64,000 nucleotides of DNA, taken from Lentzea fradiae. GTDB lineage: Bacteria > Actinomycetota > Actinomycetes > Mycobacteriales > Pseudonocardiaceae. The stretch is from NCBI RefSeq assembly GCF_900100955.1, contig NZ_FNCC01000009.1:1-64000 (forward strand), in the 5' to 3' direction. Each line of letters opens with the position of its first letter. The first letter of the stretch is position 1. Shown piece by piece: positions 8,250-17,248 of the stretch. Position numbers and translations under genes: made by a program. Below the pieces are notes generated by a model. The model saw only the letters and a program-made list of their open reading frames with translations, made no database searches and was not told the origin of the DNA.

Positions 8250-9890
8250 TCACATCCCTGGCTGGGCCGTCGCATCCGGGACGGGGGCGGCCGAAGACAC
8301 CTCCGCCCGGTAAGCAGAGACCGCAGCATCCCGCTCCTCATCCGACCAGCCAAGGGGTCCGGCGATCAGTTCAGCCACCTGGCCCGCCACCGATACACCG
8401 AAGTCGAGGTGTTCGACCGCGATTCGAGTCCGCCTGGCAAGAACGTCCTCCAACCCCAGCGCACCCTCGTGCGTGACCGCGTAGACGATCTCCGCACCCA
8501 GGTACCCACCCACCGGCGAGGCCAGCGACGAGTCCTGCGCGATCATCGCCAGCAGGTCCGAAACCGCAGATCCGTACCGCCGCAGCAACCGCTCCACAGT
8601 GGACAGCGACAGCCCGGACTCCGCGGCCACCCGAGCCCGGTCAGCCCACAGCTCGTGGAACCCCACAGCCCCGTGCAACGGCAACCGGGCGGTCAGCGAA
8701 GGCGCCACCGCACGCCCGAGCCCGGCAACGGCAGCGTTCACCACATCAGCGGCCATCACCCGATAGGTCGTGTACTTGCCACCGGCGATCACGAAGAACC
8801 CGGGCTCCGGCTGAGCCACCGCGTGCTCGCGCGACAGCTGGGCGGTGTCACCGGATGCCCCGTCCAGCAACGGCCGCAGCCCTGCGTACGTGCCGACGAC
8901 GTCCGAAACGGACAACGGCGTCCGCAGCACGGCGTTCACATGATCGAGGATGTACGAAACGTCTTCGGCGTCAACACCGACGTCCTCGGGTGCACCGGAG
9001 TACGGCGTGTCGGTCGTGCCGATGATCCAGTGGGCGCCCCACGGGATCACGAACAGCACGGACTTCTCGGTCTGCGTGATCAGGCCGCCGTCGAGCTGGA
9101 TCTTCGACCTGTCCACCAGGATGTGCACGCCCTTGGACATCCGCACGTGGAACGGCGGCGTTCCCGGCGACAGCGAGTTCAGCGAGTCCGTCCACACACC
9201 GGTCGCGCTGATCACCCGCCGAGCACGCACCACATGCGTCACACCGGTCAGCTCGTCCCGCACGGACGCCCCGGACACGCGGCCATCGGTGCGCAGCAAC
9301 GAGGTCACGCGTGCGCGGGACACCACGGTGGCGCCGTGCTGGGCGGCCGTGCGGACCAACGTGGACACGAGCCGGGCATCGTCCATCTGCGCGTCGTAGT
9401 ACCGGATCGCGCCGGCGAACGCGGACGCGTCCAGCGACGGTCCGATCGACGCCATCTTCGAGCGCGACAGGTGCCGGTGCATCGGGACCGCACCGGCGCC
9501 GCCGATCGAGTCGTACAGCAGCACGCCCGCGCCGACGTAGGCGCGTTCCCACTGCTTCTTCAGCGGGAAGAGGAACGGCACCGGCCGCACCAGATGCGGT
9601 GCGAGCCGGCGCAGCAGCAGGCCGCGTTCCTTCAGCGCTTCCCTGACCAGCTTGAACTCCAGCTGCTCCAGGTACCGCAGACCGCCGTGCACGAGCTTGC
9701 TGGACCGGCTCGACGTGCCCGCCGCCCAGTCGTGCGCCTCGACGAGCGCGACGGACAGGCCGCGGGACGCCGCGTCGAGTGCGGCACCCGCCCCGACCAC
9801 ACCGCCTCCGACGACCAGCACGTCGAACTCCGTGCCGTCCAACGCCTCCAGCGACCGGGCCCGCCGGGCCGGATCCAGCTTCGCGAACAA
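8250..9890 (-). CDS. glpD: Aerobic glycerol-3-phosphate dehydrogenase
   Basis: 546 residues. This FAD enzyme at the inner face of the membrane oxidises glycerol 3-phosphate to dihydroxyacetone phosphate and passes electrons to quinone. The N-terminal FAD-binding motif VLVVGGGVVGAGAALDAASRG and the family signature TSSRSSKLVHGGLRYLEQ are present, as is the C-terminal DAO_C helical domain. The start is TTG 9890, supported by GAGGAG 9 nt upstream; no ATG gives a full N-terminus. It lies 30 bp after glpK and 7 bp before a small ORF, in the order glpF-glpK-glpD. Confidence 0.95.
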   Translation of the reverse strand: MFAKLDPARRARSLEALDGTEFDVLVVGGGVVGAGAALDAASRGLSVALVEAHDWAAGTSSRSSKLVHGGLRYLEQLEFKLVREALKERGLLLRRLAPHLVRPVPFLFPLKKQWERAYVGAGVLLYDSIGGAGAVPMHRHLSRSKMASIGPSLDASAFAGAIRYYDAQMDDARLVSTLVRTAAQHGATVVSRARVTSLLRTDGRVSGASVRDELTGVTHVVRARRVISATGVWTDSLNSLSPGTPPFHVRMSKGVHILVDRSKIQLDGGLITQTEKSVLFVIPWGAHWIIGTTDTPYSGAPEDVGVDAEDVSYILDHVNAVLRTPLSVSDVVGTYAGLRPLLDGASGDTAQLSREHAVAQPEPGFFVIAGGKYTTYRVMAADVVNAAVAGLGRAVAPSLTARLPLHGAVGFHELWADRARVAAESGLSLSTVERLLRRYGSAVSDLLAMIAQDSSLASPVGGYLGAEIVYAVTHEGALGLEDVLARRTRIAVEHLDFGVSVAGQVAELIAGPLGWSDEERDAAVSAYRAEVSSAAPVPDATAQPGM

Positions 9891-9920
9891 CTTCTTCAGC
9901 TCCTCAGCAACAACAACGGT

Positions 9921-11438
9921 TCAGCGGACGTCGGCGTCGACCCAGTCGAACGACTTGGTCACGGCCTTCTTCCAGTTGCGGTACTCGCGCTCGCGTTCCT
10001 CGGCGGGCAGCGACGGCGTCCAGCGCTTGTCCTCCGCCCAGTTGGCGCGCAGCTCGTCGAGCGACGACCAGTAGCCGACGGCCAGTCCGGCGGCGTACGC
10101 GGCGCCGAGCGCGGTCGTCTCGGCGACCACCGGACGCACGACCGGGACGTCCAGCACGTCCGCCTGGAACTGCATGAGCAGCTCGTTCGCGACCATGCCG
10201 CCGTCGACCTTCAGCTCGGTCAGCGGCACGCCGGAGTCGGCGTTCATCGCGTCCAGGACCTCGCGGGTCTGGAACGCGGTCGCCTCCAGCACGGCCCGTG
10301 CGAGGTGGCCCTTGTTGACGAACCGGGTCAGGCCCACGACGGCACCGCGCGCGTCCGCCCGCCAGTACGGCGCGAACAGGCCGGAGAACGCGGGCACGAA
10401 GTAGGCGCCGCCGTTGTCCTGCACCGTGCGGGCCAGCGTCTCGATCTCCGGCGCGGAGCCGATGATGCCGAGGTTGTCGCGCAGCCACTGCACGAGCGAC
10501 CCGGTGACGGCGATCGAGCCTTCCAGCGCGTAGACGGGCGCCTCGTCACCGATCTTGTAGCAGACCGTCGTCAGCAGGCCGTTCTTCGACGCCACCTTCT
10601 CGGTGCCGGTGTTGAGCAGCATGAAGTTGCCGGTGCCGTAGGTGTTCTTGGCGGTGCCCGGCTCGTAGCACGCCTGGCCGAACGTCGCGGCCTGCTGGTC
10701 GCCGAGGATGCCCGCGATCGGCACGCCCTTCAGCACGCCGCCGGGGCCACCGGTGCCGTAGACCTCCGAGGAGGAGCGGATCTGCGGCAGCATGGACAGC
10801 GGGATGCCCATCTCCCCCGCGATCTCGGCGTCCCACTGCAAGGTGTCGAGGTCCATCAGCATGGTCCGCGACGCGTTGGTCACGTCGGTGACGTGCAGGC
10901 CGCCGTTGACGCCGCCGGTGAGGTTCCACAGCGTCCACGTGTCGGAGTTGCCGAACAGCAGGTCGCCCGCCTCGGCGCGCTCACGGGCGCCCTCGACGTT
11001 GTCGAGGATCCAGCGGATCTTCGGGCCGGAGAAGTAGGTGGCGAGCGGCAGGCCGACCTTGGCCTTGTAGCGGTCGGCGCCGCCGCCGAGCGCGCCGAGC
11101 TCCTCGACGATCGCCTGGGTGCGGGTGTCCTGCCAGACGATGGCGTTGTAGACGGGCTCGCCGGTGTTCTTGTCCCACACCACCGCGGTCTCGCGCTGGT
11201 TCGTGATGCCGGCGGCGGCGAGGTCGCCCGCGTTGAGGTCGGCCTTGGCGAGGGCCTGGCCGATCACGAACCGGGTGTTCTGGGAGATCTCGACGGGGTT
11301 GTGCTCGACCCAGCCGGCCCTCGGGAAGATCTGCTCGTGCTCCTTCTGGCCCACGGCGACGATGGCGCCCGCGTGGTCGAAGATGATCGCCCGCGTGCTG
11401 GTCGTGCCCTGGTCGACGGCGAGAACGTACTGCGTCAT
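9921..11438 (-). CDS. glpK: Glycerol kinase (first copy)
   Basis: 505 residues. It phosphorylates glycerol to sn-glycerol 3-phosphate using ATP, in the cytosol. FGGY fold: the N-terminal phosphate loop [13 protein letters not shown], substrate region [27 protein letters not shown], and the C-terminal ATP motif [18 protein letters not shown]. The ATG has AAGGA 10 nt upstream. It sits between glpF (34 bp upstream) and glpD. A second full glycerol kinase is encoded on the other side of the divergent regulator, so the two are paralogues. Confidence 0.95.
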   Translation of the reverse strand: MTQYVLAVDQGTTSTRAIIFDHAGAIVAVGQKEHEQIFPRAGWVEHNPVEISQNTRFVIGQALAKADLNAGDLAAAGITNQRETAVVWDKNTGEPVYNAIVWQDTRTQAIVEELGALGGGADRYKAKVGLPLATYFSGPKIRWILDNVEGARERAEAGDLLFGNSDTWTLWNLTGGVNGGLHVTDVTNASRTMLMDLDTLQWDAEIAGEMGIPLSMLPQIRSSSEVYGTGGPGGVLKGVPIAGILGDQQAATFGQACYEPGTAKNTYGTGNFMLLNTGTEKVASKNGLLTTVCYKIGDEAPVYALEGSIAVTGSLVQWLRDNLGIIGSAPEIETLARTVQDNGGAYFVPAFSGLFAPYWRADARGAVVGLTRFVNKGHLARAVLEATAFQTREVLDAMNADSGVPLTELKVDGGMVANELLMQFQADVLDVPVVRPVVAETTALGAAYAAGLAVGYWSSLDELRANWAEDKRWTPSLPAEEREREYRNWKKAVTKSFDWVDADVR

Positions 11439-11472
11439 CGGGGGAAAGTCCTTTCGGGATGGTCAGAACACG

Positions 11473-12228
11473 TCAGAACGCGAGCGAGGCGACGACACCG
11501 GCGAGCGCGCCGCCGATGAGCGGTCCGGCGACCGGCACCCACGCGTAGCCCCAGTCGGAGTCCTTCTTGCCGGTGCTCTGGCCGTCGGCGCCCTTGTAGG
11601 ACAGCGGCAGGAGGGCGTGCGCGATGCGCGGGCCGAGGTCACGGGCCGGGTTGATCGCGTAGCCGGTGGGGCCGCCGAGGGAGGCGCCGATGCCGACGAC
11701 GAGCATCGCGACGGCCAGCGGGCCGAGCTGGGTCGGCGTCTTGCCGAGCGCGAGGACCACGAAGACCAGCACGAACGTGCCGATGATCTCGCACACCAGG
11801 TTCCAGGTGTGGCTGCGGATCGCGGGTCCGGTCGAGAAGACCGCGAGCTTGAGGCCCTCGTCGGGCGTCTCGTCGAAGTGCGGCTTGTAGGCGAGCCAGG
11901 CGAGCACGGCGCCGAGGAACGCGCCCAGCATCTCGCCGGCGAAGTAGACGAGCGTCGACGCGACGCCGACCGGAACTCCCGGCGCGTACTCCTCCGCACC
12001 GCTGGCGAGGATGCCGACCGTCACGGCGGGGTTGAGGTGCCCACCGGACTTGTAGGCGATGTAGACACCGGCGAAGACGCCGAGACCCCAGCCGAAGTTG
12101 ATCAACAGCCAGCCGCCGTCGAAGCCCTTCGTCTTCGCGAGCAGCACGTTGGCCACCACGCCCGCACCCAGCAACAGCAAGACGCCCGTGCCGAGCACCT
12201 CGCTGAGGAACACAGTCCCGAGACCCAC
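11473..12228 (-). CDS. glpF: Glycerol uptake facilitator (aquaglyceroporin)
   Basis: 251 residues, six membrane helices plus two half-helices. Both NPA boxes are present: HLNPAVTVG (N66) and the second NPARDLGPR (N193), whose Asp after Arg is the usual mark of glycerol facilitators rather than water-specific aquaporins. The GTG at 12228 is preferred: GGGAGG ends 5 nt upstream and the next residues enter the first membrane helix. It is the first gene of the operon. A TTGAGC-17-TTACGG promoter lies at 12284-12312, with an IclR operator just upstream. Confidence 0.92.
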   Translation of the reverse strand: MGLGTVFLSEVLGTGVLLLLGAGVVANVLLAKTKGFDGGWLLINFGWGLGVFAGVYIAYKSGGHLNPAVTVGILASGAEEYAPGVPVGVASTLVYFAGEMLGAFLGAVLAWLAYKPHFDETPDEGLKLAVFSTGPAIRSHTWNLVCEIIGTFVLVFVVLALGKTPTQLGPLAVAMLVVGIGASLGGPTGYAINPARDLGPRIAHALLPLSYKGADGQSTGKKDSDWGYAWVPVAGPLIGGALAGVVASLAF

Positions 12229-12283
12229 GCTGGCCTCCCATTCGTCCTTGAACGGCTGATCACCCCGTGGTGATTGAGGCGGA

Positions 12284-12312
12284 CCGTAATGACCGGCGTC
12301 ACGCCCGCTCAA
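12284..12312 (-). promoter_or_regulatory. Promoter of the glpFKD operon
   Basis: On the minus strand, TTGAGC (12307-12312) and TTACGG (12284-12289) are separated by 17 bp, about 55 bp before the glpF start. The putative GylR operator at 12320-12337 ends 8 bp upstream of the -35 element. Confidence 0.5.
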
Positions 12313-12319
12313 CAGGTGC

Positions 12320-12337
12320 TGTTCGACAATGTCGACA
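12320..12337. promoter_or_regulatory. Putative GylR operator, glpF side
   Basis: TGTTCGACAATGTCGACA contains TCGACA-A-TGTCGA, a perfect 6-bp inverted repeat about a single base. An almost identical site lies at 12428-12445 (16 of 18 bases). Both are in the divergent region between glpF and the IclR-type regulator gene, which is the expected place for GylR binding. Confidence 0.6.
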
Positions 12338-12427
12338 CCCCCGAACCCCGGTTGAGTGACGACGCGGTCACGCTGGGCACAGCCAAGGCGTTTCGGCCGG
12401 GTTTCGTGTGACGCCGCCCGCTCTACC

Positions 12428-12445
12428 TGTTCGACATTGCCGACA
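12428..12445. promoter_or_regulatory. Putative GylR operator, regulator side
   Basis: TGTTCGACATTGCCGACA is the second copy of the operator, in the same orientation as the first, with one mismatch in its dyad (TCGACA-T-TGCCGA). It lies 27-44 bp before the regulator start, which suggests autoregulation. Confidence 0.6.
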
Positions 12446-12471
12446 CGGGTCGTCTCAATTACGTTCGTCGC

Positions 12472-13236
12472 GTGCCGGGACCCATCCAGTCGATCGAACG
12501 AGCCGCAGCCGTGCTGCGGCTCTTGGCGCGCGGCTCCGGCCACCACGGTCTCACGGAGATCGCGGACTCGCTGGGTCTAGCGCGCGGTACGGCGCACGGA
12601 ATTCTCCGCACGCTGCAACGGGTCGAGTTCGTCGAGCAGGACCAGTCGACCGGCCGGTACCGCCTCGGCGCGGCACTGCTGCACCTGGGAACGTCCTATC
12701 TGGACGCCAACGAGCTGCGTTCTAAATCGATCAACTGGGCGGACACGCTGGCCGCGCGCAGCGGTCAGGAGGTGCGCATCGGAATGCACCACGACGGCGC
12801 CGTCCTCGTCGTGCACCACGTGTTCCGGCCGGACGACTCGGTGCAGACACTCGGCATCGGCGCGATGCTGCCGTTGCACGCGACCGCACTCGGCAAGGTG
12901 CTGCTCGCCTACGACCCGGCGCTGTCGGCGGCCGCGCGGCAACGGGAGCTGACGTCGTTGACGCGCAGGACGATCACGCGCCCGCAGGCGTTGGAGCGGG
13001 TGCTCACGGAGGTCCGCGCGCAGGGCTGGGCGGGCGAGGCCGAGGAGTACCTGCCGGGCGAGGCCAGCATCGCCGCGCCGATCCGCGTGCCTGGCGGCCT
13101 CGTCGTCGGCGCGATCGGCGTCTCCGGCGCGGCCGACCGGCTGTGCGACTCGGCGGGCAGGCCGCGCGCGACGCTGGTGCGGCAGGTCGTCCAGGCCGCG
13201 GAGGCGGTCACCACCTCGCTGGTCGACGAGAACTGA
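12472..13236 (+). CDS. IclR-family glycerol regulon regulator (GylR type)
   Basis: 254 residues, GTG start. The N-terminal winged helix-turn-helix ([42 protein letters not shown]) is followed by an IclR effector domain with [20 protein letters not shown] and [19 protein letters not shown]. It is divergent from glpFKD and 10 bp upstream of a second glycerol kinase gene, the arrangement of GylR in Streptomyces, where the protein represses the glycerol operon until glycerol or glycerol 3-phosphate is present. Two matching operators lie in the intergenic region. The target is inferred from context; family membership is clear. Confidence 0.9.
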   Translation: MPGPIQSIERAAAVLRLLARGSGHHGLTEIADSLGLARGTAHGILRTLQRVEFVEQDQSTGRYRLGAALLHLGTSYLDANELRSKSINWADTLAARSGQEVRIGMHHDGAVLVVHHVFRPDDSVQTLGIGAMLPLHATALGKVLLAYDPALSAAARQRELTSLTRRTITRPQALERVLTEVRAQGWAGEAEEYLPGEASIAAPIRVPGGLVVGAIGVSGAADRLCDSAGRPRATLVRQVVQAAEAVTTSLVDEN

Positions 13237-13246
13237 GGGGCAAGGC

Positions 13247-14755
13247 GTGCAACGGTTCGTGATGGCGATCGACCAGGGGACGACGTCGACGCGGTGCATC
13301 GTGTTCGACCAGAACGCCCGGCTCGTCGCGGTCGCCCAGCGCGAGCACCGGCAGTACCACCCGCGGCCGGGCTGGGTCGAGCAGGACGCCGTGGAGATCT
13401 GGCGCAACGTCGACCGGATCATGCCGCAGGCGTTGCGGCAGTCGGGGATCACCGCCGCCCAGGTGGTCGCGCTGGGCATCGCGAACCAGCGCGAGACGTT
13501 CGTGCTGTGGGACAGGCACACCGGCGTCCCGGTCGGGCGCGCGATCGTCTGGGAGGACATCCGCACCGAGGAGCTCGTCGCGGAGCTGGGCGAGAAGCCG
13601 GGCATCGAGGAGGTCCGCGACCGCTGCGGCCTGCCGCTCGCGACCTACTTCTCCGCGCCCTCGCTGCGGTGGATGCTCGACCACGTCCCCGGCCTGCGGG
13701 AGAAGGCCGAACGCGGCGACGTCCTGTTCGGCACGATGGACACCTGGCTGATCTGGAACCTCACCGGCGGCGTGAACGGCGGCCTGCACGTCACCGACGT
13801 GACCAACGCGTCGCGGACCATGCTGATGAACCTCTCGACGCGGCAGTGGGACCCGGTGCTGCTGGAGTTCTTCGGCGTGCCCGCCTCGATGCTGCCGGAG
13901 ATCCGCCCGTCCACGGAGATCTCCGGCACGACCACGCGGGTGGTGCCGGGCATCTCGATCACGGCCGCGCTGGGCGACCAGCACGCGGCGCTGTTCGGCC
14001 AGACGTGCTTCGAGAAGGGCTCGATCAAGGGCACGTACGGCACCGGCGGGTTCCTGCTGATGAACACCGGAACCGAGCTGGTGAGGTCGAAGCACGGCCT
14101 GCTGACCACGATCGGCTACCAGATCGGCGGCGAGCCCGCGTACGCGCTGGAGGGCTCGATCGCCGTCGCCGGGTCGCTCGTGCAGTGGTTCCGCGACAAC
14201 CTCGGCCTGATCCACTCCGCGCCGGAGATCGAGACGCTCGCGCGCACCGTGAAGGACAACGGCGGCTGCTACATCGTGCCCGCGTTCTCCGGCCTCTTCG
14301 CGCCGCACTGGCTCGCGCAGGCGCGCGGCCTCGTCGTCGGGCTGACCTCGTACATCAACAAGGGCCACCTGGCACGTGCCGTGCTGGAGGCGACCGGCTG
14401 GCAGACGCGGGAGGTCGTCGACGCGATGAACGCCGACCTCGGCACGCCGACGCCCGCTCTGAAGGTGGACGGCGGCATGACCGCGGACCACCTGCTGATG
14501 CAGTTCATCGCGGACGTGCTGGACGTCCCGGTGATGCGGCCACTGGTGGCGGAGACGGTGTCGCTCGGCGCCGCGTACGCCGCGGGCCTCGCCGCCGGGT
14601 TCTGGCCCGACCTGGAGGGGCTGCGCCGCAACTGGCACCTGGCCGCGCGGTGGAACCCGGTGATGGACGCGCGGCACCGGGAGGACGAGTACGCGAACTG
14701 GAAGCGGGCCGTGGAGCTCACGTTCGCGTGGGCCCGCTCCACCCCGTCCTCTTAG
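13247..14755 (+). CDS. glpK: Glycerol kinase (second copy)
   Basis: 502 residues, GTG start 10 bp after the regulator stop, so cotranscribed with it. All FGGY glycerol kinase motifs are kept: [37 protein letters not shown], and [18 protein letters not shown]. It differs from the first copy throughout, for example [15 protein letters not shown] against [15 protein letters not shown], so the pair is an old duplication or two separate acquisitions rather than a recent one. The different operon places suggest different expression: this copy follows the regulator while the other follows glpF. Confidence 0.93.
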   Translation: MQRFVMAIDQGTTSTRCIVFDQNARLVAVAQREHRQYHPRPGWVEQDAVEIWRNVDRIMPQALRQSGITAAQVVALGIANQRETFVLWDRHTGVPVGRAIVWEDIRTEELVAELGEKPGIEEVRDRCGLPLATYFSAPSLRWMLDHVPGLREKAERGDVLFGTMDTWLIWNLTGGVNGGLHVTDVTNASRTMLMNLSTRQWDPVLLEFFGVPASMLPEIRPSTEISGTTTRVVPGISITAALGDQHAALFGQTCFEKGSIKGTYGTGGFLLMNTGTELVRSKHGLLTTIGYQIGGEPAYALEGSIAVAGSLVQWFRDNLGLIHSAPEIETLARTVKDNGGCYIVPAFSGLFAPHWLAQARGLVVGLTSYINKGHLARAVLEATGWQTREVVDAMNADLGTPTPALKVDGGMTADHLLMQFIADVLDVPVMRPLVAETVSLGAAYAAGLAAGFWPDLEGLRRNWHLAARWNPVMDARHREDEYANWKRAVELTFAWARSTPSS

Positions 14756-14769
14756 GACCGGGATCGACC

Positions 14770-14800
14770 GGTGGCGCGGCCCGTCGCGGGACGCGCCACC
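14770..14800. terminator. Bidirectional hairpin between glpK2 and the aminopeptidase
   Basis: GGTGGCGCG (14770-14778) pairs perfectly with CGCGCCACC (14792-14800) around a 13-nt loop. It lies between two convergent genes, 15 bp after one stop and 17 bp from the other, so it can serve both. Confidence 0.65.
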
Positions 14801-14816
14801 GTGCTTCGGCGAGCTG

Positions 14817-16214
14817 TCAGGAGCGGTGCTCGCGCACCCACGCCACCACGTCGTCGGCCGCGATCGGCAACGTGTCCGACAGGATCTCGGCGCCGTCGCC
14901 GGTCACGACGAGGTCGTCCTCGATCCGCACGCCGATGCCGCGCAGCTCGGGCGGCAGCGTCTCGTCGTTGGGGTGGAAGTACAGGCCCGGCTCGACGGTG
15001 AGCGCCATGCCGCGTTCGAGGATGCCCTGCTGGTAGGTCTCCTGGCGGGCGTCGGCGCAGTCGTGCACGTCGAGGCCGAGGAAGTGCCCCGTGCCGCAGA
15101 CGATGTAGCGGCGGTGGTGCTGGCCGCCGGGGTCGAGGGCCTTGTCGACGCTCACCGGGAGCAGGCCCCAGTCGTGCAGGCCCTCGGCGAGCACGCGCAT
15201 GGCGGTGTGGTGGAAGGCGCTGTAGTCGTTGCCGGGCCGCACCTCCGCGAGCGCCGCGACGTGGGAGGCGTGCACGAGGTCGTAGACCTGGCGCTGGGCC
15301 GCGGAGAACTCGCCGCCCACCGGGAACGTGCGGGTGACGTCGGCGGTGTAGAGGGAACGCATCTCCACTCCCGCGTCGAGCAGGAGCAGGTCGGTGTCGT
15401 TCACCCGGCCGTCGCACCGGGTCCAGTGCAGCACCGGGGCGTGCGGGCCGGCGGCGACGATCGAGGTGTAGCCGGGGCCGTTGCCCTCGGTGCGGGCGCG
15501 GCGGTCGAACGTGCCCTGCAGCCAGCGCTCTCCCCCGCCGCGCACGGCCTGGCCGAGCTCGGCGGCGACGTCGGCGAAGCCGCGCACGCTCGCGTCGACG
15601 GCCTGGCGGAGCTGGCCGATCTCCCAGTCGTCCTTGATCCGGCGCAGCTCGGCGAGGGTGGTGCGCAGCTCGTCGCTGTGCGAGCCGGTCAACGCGTCCA
15701 GGACCGGGTCGACACCCTTGGCGACGAGCGTCTCCGGGTGACGGCCGCGCAGCGCGTTCGCCAGGTCTTCGAGGGGGCGGGCGGTGATGCCGAGCGCCTC
15801 ACCCCACTCCTTCGGTCCCGCCGCCGCGCCGATCCAGAACGGGCTGCGGTCGGCGTCGCCGAAGAAGTCGACGCTGTGGGCCTCCGACGGCACGGGCACG
15901 AACAGCGTCGCGTCGTCGCCGGACATCACCAGCACGGCGCCCTCGACCTGGCAGCCGGTGAGCCACACGAAGTCGCTGTCGGCGCGGAGCTCGTGGAACG
16001 TGTCGTTGGACCGGACGTGCGCCCGTCCCGCCGCCAGCGCGATCCGCCTGCCGGGCAGCGCCTGCGCGAGCCTGGCCCGGTGCGCCGCGGCGGCCTCCGC
16101 GGTGCCGGCCGGCAGGTCGATCGAGCTGTCCCACTCGCCCCAGCCGTCGCGGATGAAGGTGCGGAACCCGTCCGCGTCCACCAGTTTCGCCATGTCGCGG
16201 CGTGTCCGAGCCAA
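14817..16214 (-). CDS. Xaa-Pro aminopeptidase (aminopeptidase P)
   Basis: 465 residues. It releases N-terminal residues before proline, probably in the cytosol as no signal peptide is seen. M24 pita-bread fold with the five metal ligands in order: Asp in LLLDAGVE, Asp in YTADVTRTFP, His in GTGHFLGLDVHD, Glu in TVEPGLYF, and Glu in GVRIEDDLVV. The N-terminal AMP_N domain contains FHELRADSDFVWLTG. The TTG at 16214 is favoured because AAGGA ends 8 nt upstream; ATG 16193 is the alternative, seven codons in. It is divergent from a LysR regulator. Confidence 0.93.
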   Translation of the reverse strand: MARTRRDMAKLVDADGFRTFIRDGWGEWDSSIDLPAGTAEAAAAHRARLAQALPGRRIALAAGRAHVRSNDTFHELRADSDFVWLTGCQVEGAVLVMSGDDATLFVPVPSEAHSVDFFGDADRSPFWIGAAAGPKEWGEALGITARPLEDLANALRGRHPETLVAKGVDPVLDALTGSHSDELRTTLAELRRIKDDWEIGQLRQAVDASVRGFADVAAELGQAVRGGGERWLQGTFDRRARTEGNGPGYTSIVAAGPHAPVLHWTRCDGRVNDTDLLLLDAGVEMRSLYTADVTRTFPVGGEFSAAQRQVYDLVHASHVAALAEVRPGNDYSAFHHTAMRVLAEGLHDWGLLPVSVDKALDPGGQHHRRYIVCGTGHFLGLDVHDCADARQETYQQGILERGMALTVEPGLYFHPNDETLPPELRGIGVRIEDDLVVTGDGAEILSDTLPIAADDVVAWVREHRS

Positions 16215-16290
16215 TGCGCTGTCCTTCCGGGAGTGGTCTTCCCGACCACCCTTCCTCCTGCCGGAGGGGTCCCGCCACTCCCGAACGGGG

Positions 16291-16305
16291 ATAGCCTCAG
16301 GCTAT
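16291..16305. promoter_or_regulatory. LysR-type T-N11-A palindrome overlapping the regulator start codon
   Basis: ATAGCC-TCA-GGCTAT is a perfect inverted repeat containing T-N11-A, the LysR-family binding pattern. It overlaps a -10-like TAGCCT (16292-16297) and the ATG at 16304, so the mRNA may be leaderless and the bound regulator would block its own transcription. Confidence 0.55.
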
Positions 16306-17248
16306 GGAACTGGAGATCCGGCACCTGCGGGCGGTCTGCGCCATCGGCGACGCGGGCAGCCTCTCGCGCGCGGCGACCCAGCTCGGCATCTCCCAGCCCT
16401 CGCTCACCACCCTGCTGCAACGGGTGGAACGGCTGGTCGGCGGCAAGCTCTTCGACCGCGGCCGGTCCGGCGCCGTCCCCACCGCGCTGGGCGCGCAGAT
16501 GCTCCGGCGGGCCCGGCTGCTGCTGGTCGAGCTGGAGGCGTTCGGCTCCGACCTGGCCGGGCGCGAGGGCCCGGTCCGCTTCGGGTCGGTGCACATGGAG
16601 TGCGTCGCACCGCTGTTCGGGCGGCTGGAGGAGGTGCTCGACGACGTCACGCTGGTGGTCGACCCGTCGTCCACCGGCCTCGCACTGGCGCTCGCGAACG
16701 GCCACCTCGACGCCGCGGTGATCGCCGTCGACGAGGACGGCGACCTGGGCCTTCCCCGCGGCGTCGGGCAACGGGTCGTGGTGCCCAGCGTGCCGGTCTT
16801 CCTCGCGCTGCCCGCGACCCACCCGCTGGCCGAGCGGTCCGAGCTGGACCTCGCCGACCTCGCGGACGAGGCGTGGGTGGCGCCACCGGGTGCCGAGGAC
16901 GGCTCCCTGACGTCCCTGCGCGCGGCCTGCCGGGCGGCGGGGTTCGTGCCGCGGATCCGGTTCGAGATGCCGAGCGGCGCCGGCCGCGCGCTGGTCGCGG
17001 CCGGCAAGGCCGTGCAGGTGGTCGAGCCGACCTCGCAGGGCGGTCCCGGTGTCGCGGTGCGGCCGCTCGCCGGGTCGCCGATGCGGATGAGGCTGGTGTT
17101 CTGCTGGCGCCGGGAGCGGCTGACCTGGGACCAGGCCAGCCGCGTGTTCACCGCCGTCCTGGACGCCTACGCGGCCCAGGCGCTGGCGAGCCCGGTGTTC
17201 CGGCCCTGGTGGGAGGAACGGGGCGCCGTTCTCACCTGGCCGGGCTGA
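16304..17248 (+). CDS. LysR-family transcriptional regulator
   Basis: 314 residues. The N-terminal winged helix (residues 1-60) reads MELEIRHLRAVCAIGDAGSL, then LSRAATQLGISQPSLTTLLQRVERLVGG. A periplasmic-binding-like effector domain follows, with GHLDAAVIAVDEDG and FLALPATHPLAERSE. The ligand is unknown. It is divergent from the aminopeptidase P gene, its likely target along with itself. Its 3' end overlaps the convergent collagenase gene by 17 nt. The ATG coincides with a T-N11-A palindrome. Confidence 0.9.
   Translation: MELEIRHLRAVCAIGDAGSLSRAATQLGISQPSLTTLLQRVERLVGGKLFDRGRSGAVPTALGAQMLRRARLLLVELEAFGSDLAGREGPVRFGSVHMECVAPLFGRLEEVLDDVTLVVDPSSTGLALALANGHLDAAVIAVDEDGDLGLPRGVGQRVVVPSVPVFLALPATHPLAERSELDLADLADEAWVAPPGAEDGSLTSLRAACRAAGFVPRIRFEMPSGAGRALVAAGKAVQVVEPTSQGGPGVAVRPLAGSPMRMRLVFCWRRERLTWDQASRVFTAVLDAYAAQALASPVFRPWWEERGAVLTWPG

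Noticed and set aside
8022-11519. Plus-strand frame of about 1165 codons across the glp operon
   Set aside because: It is antisense to glpD and glpK, whose motifs are unambiguous, and its translation is low-complexity.
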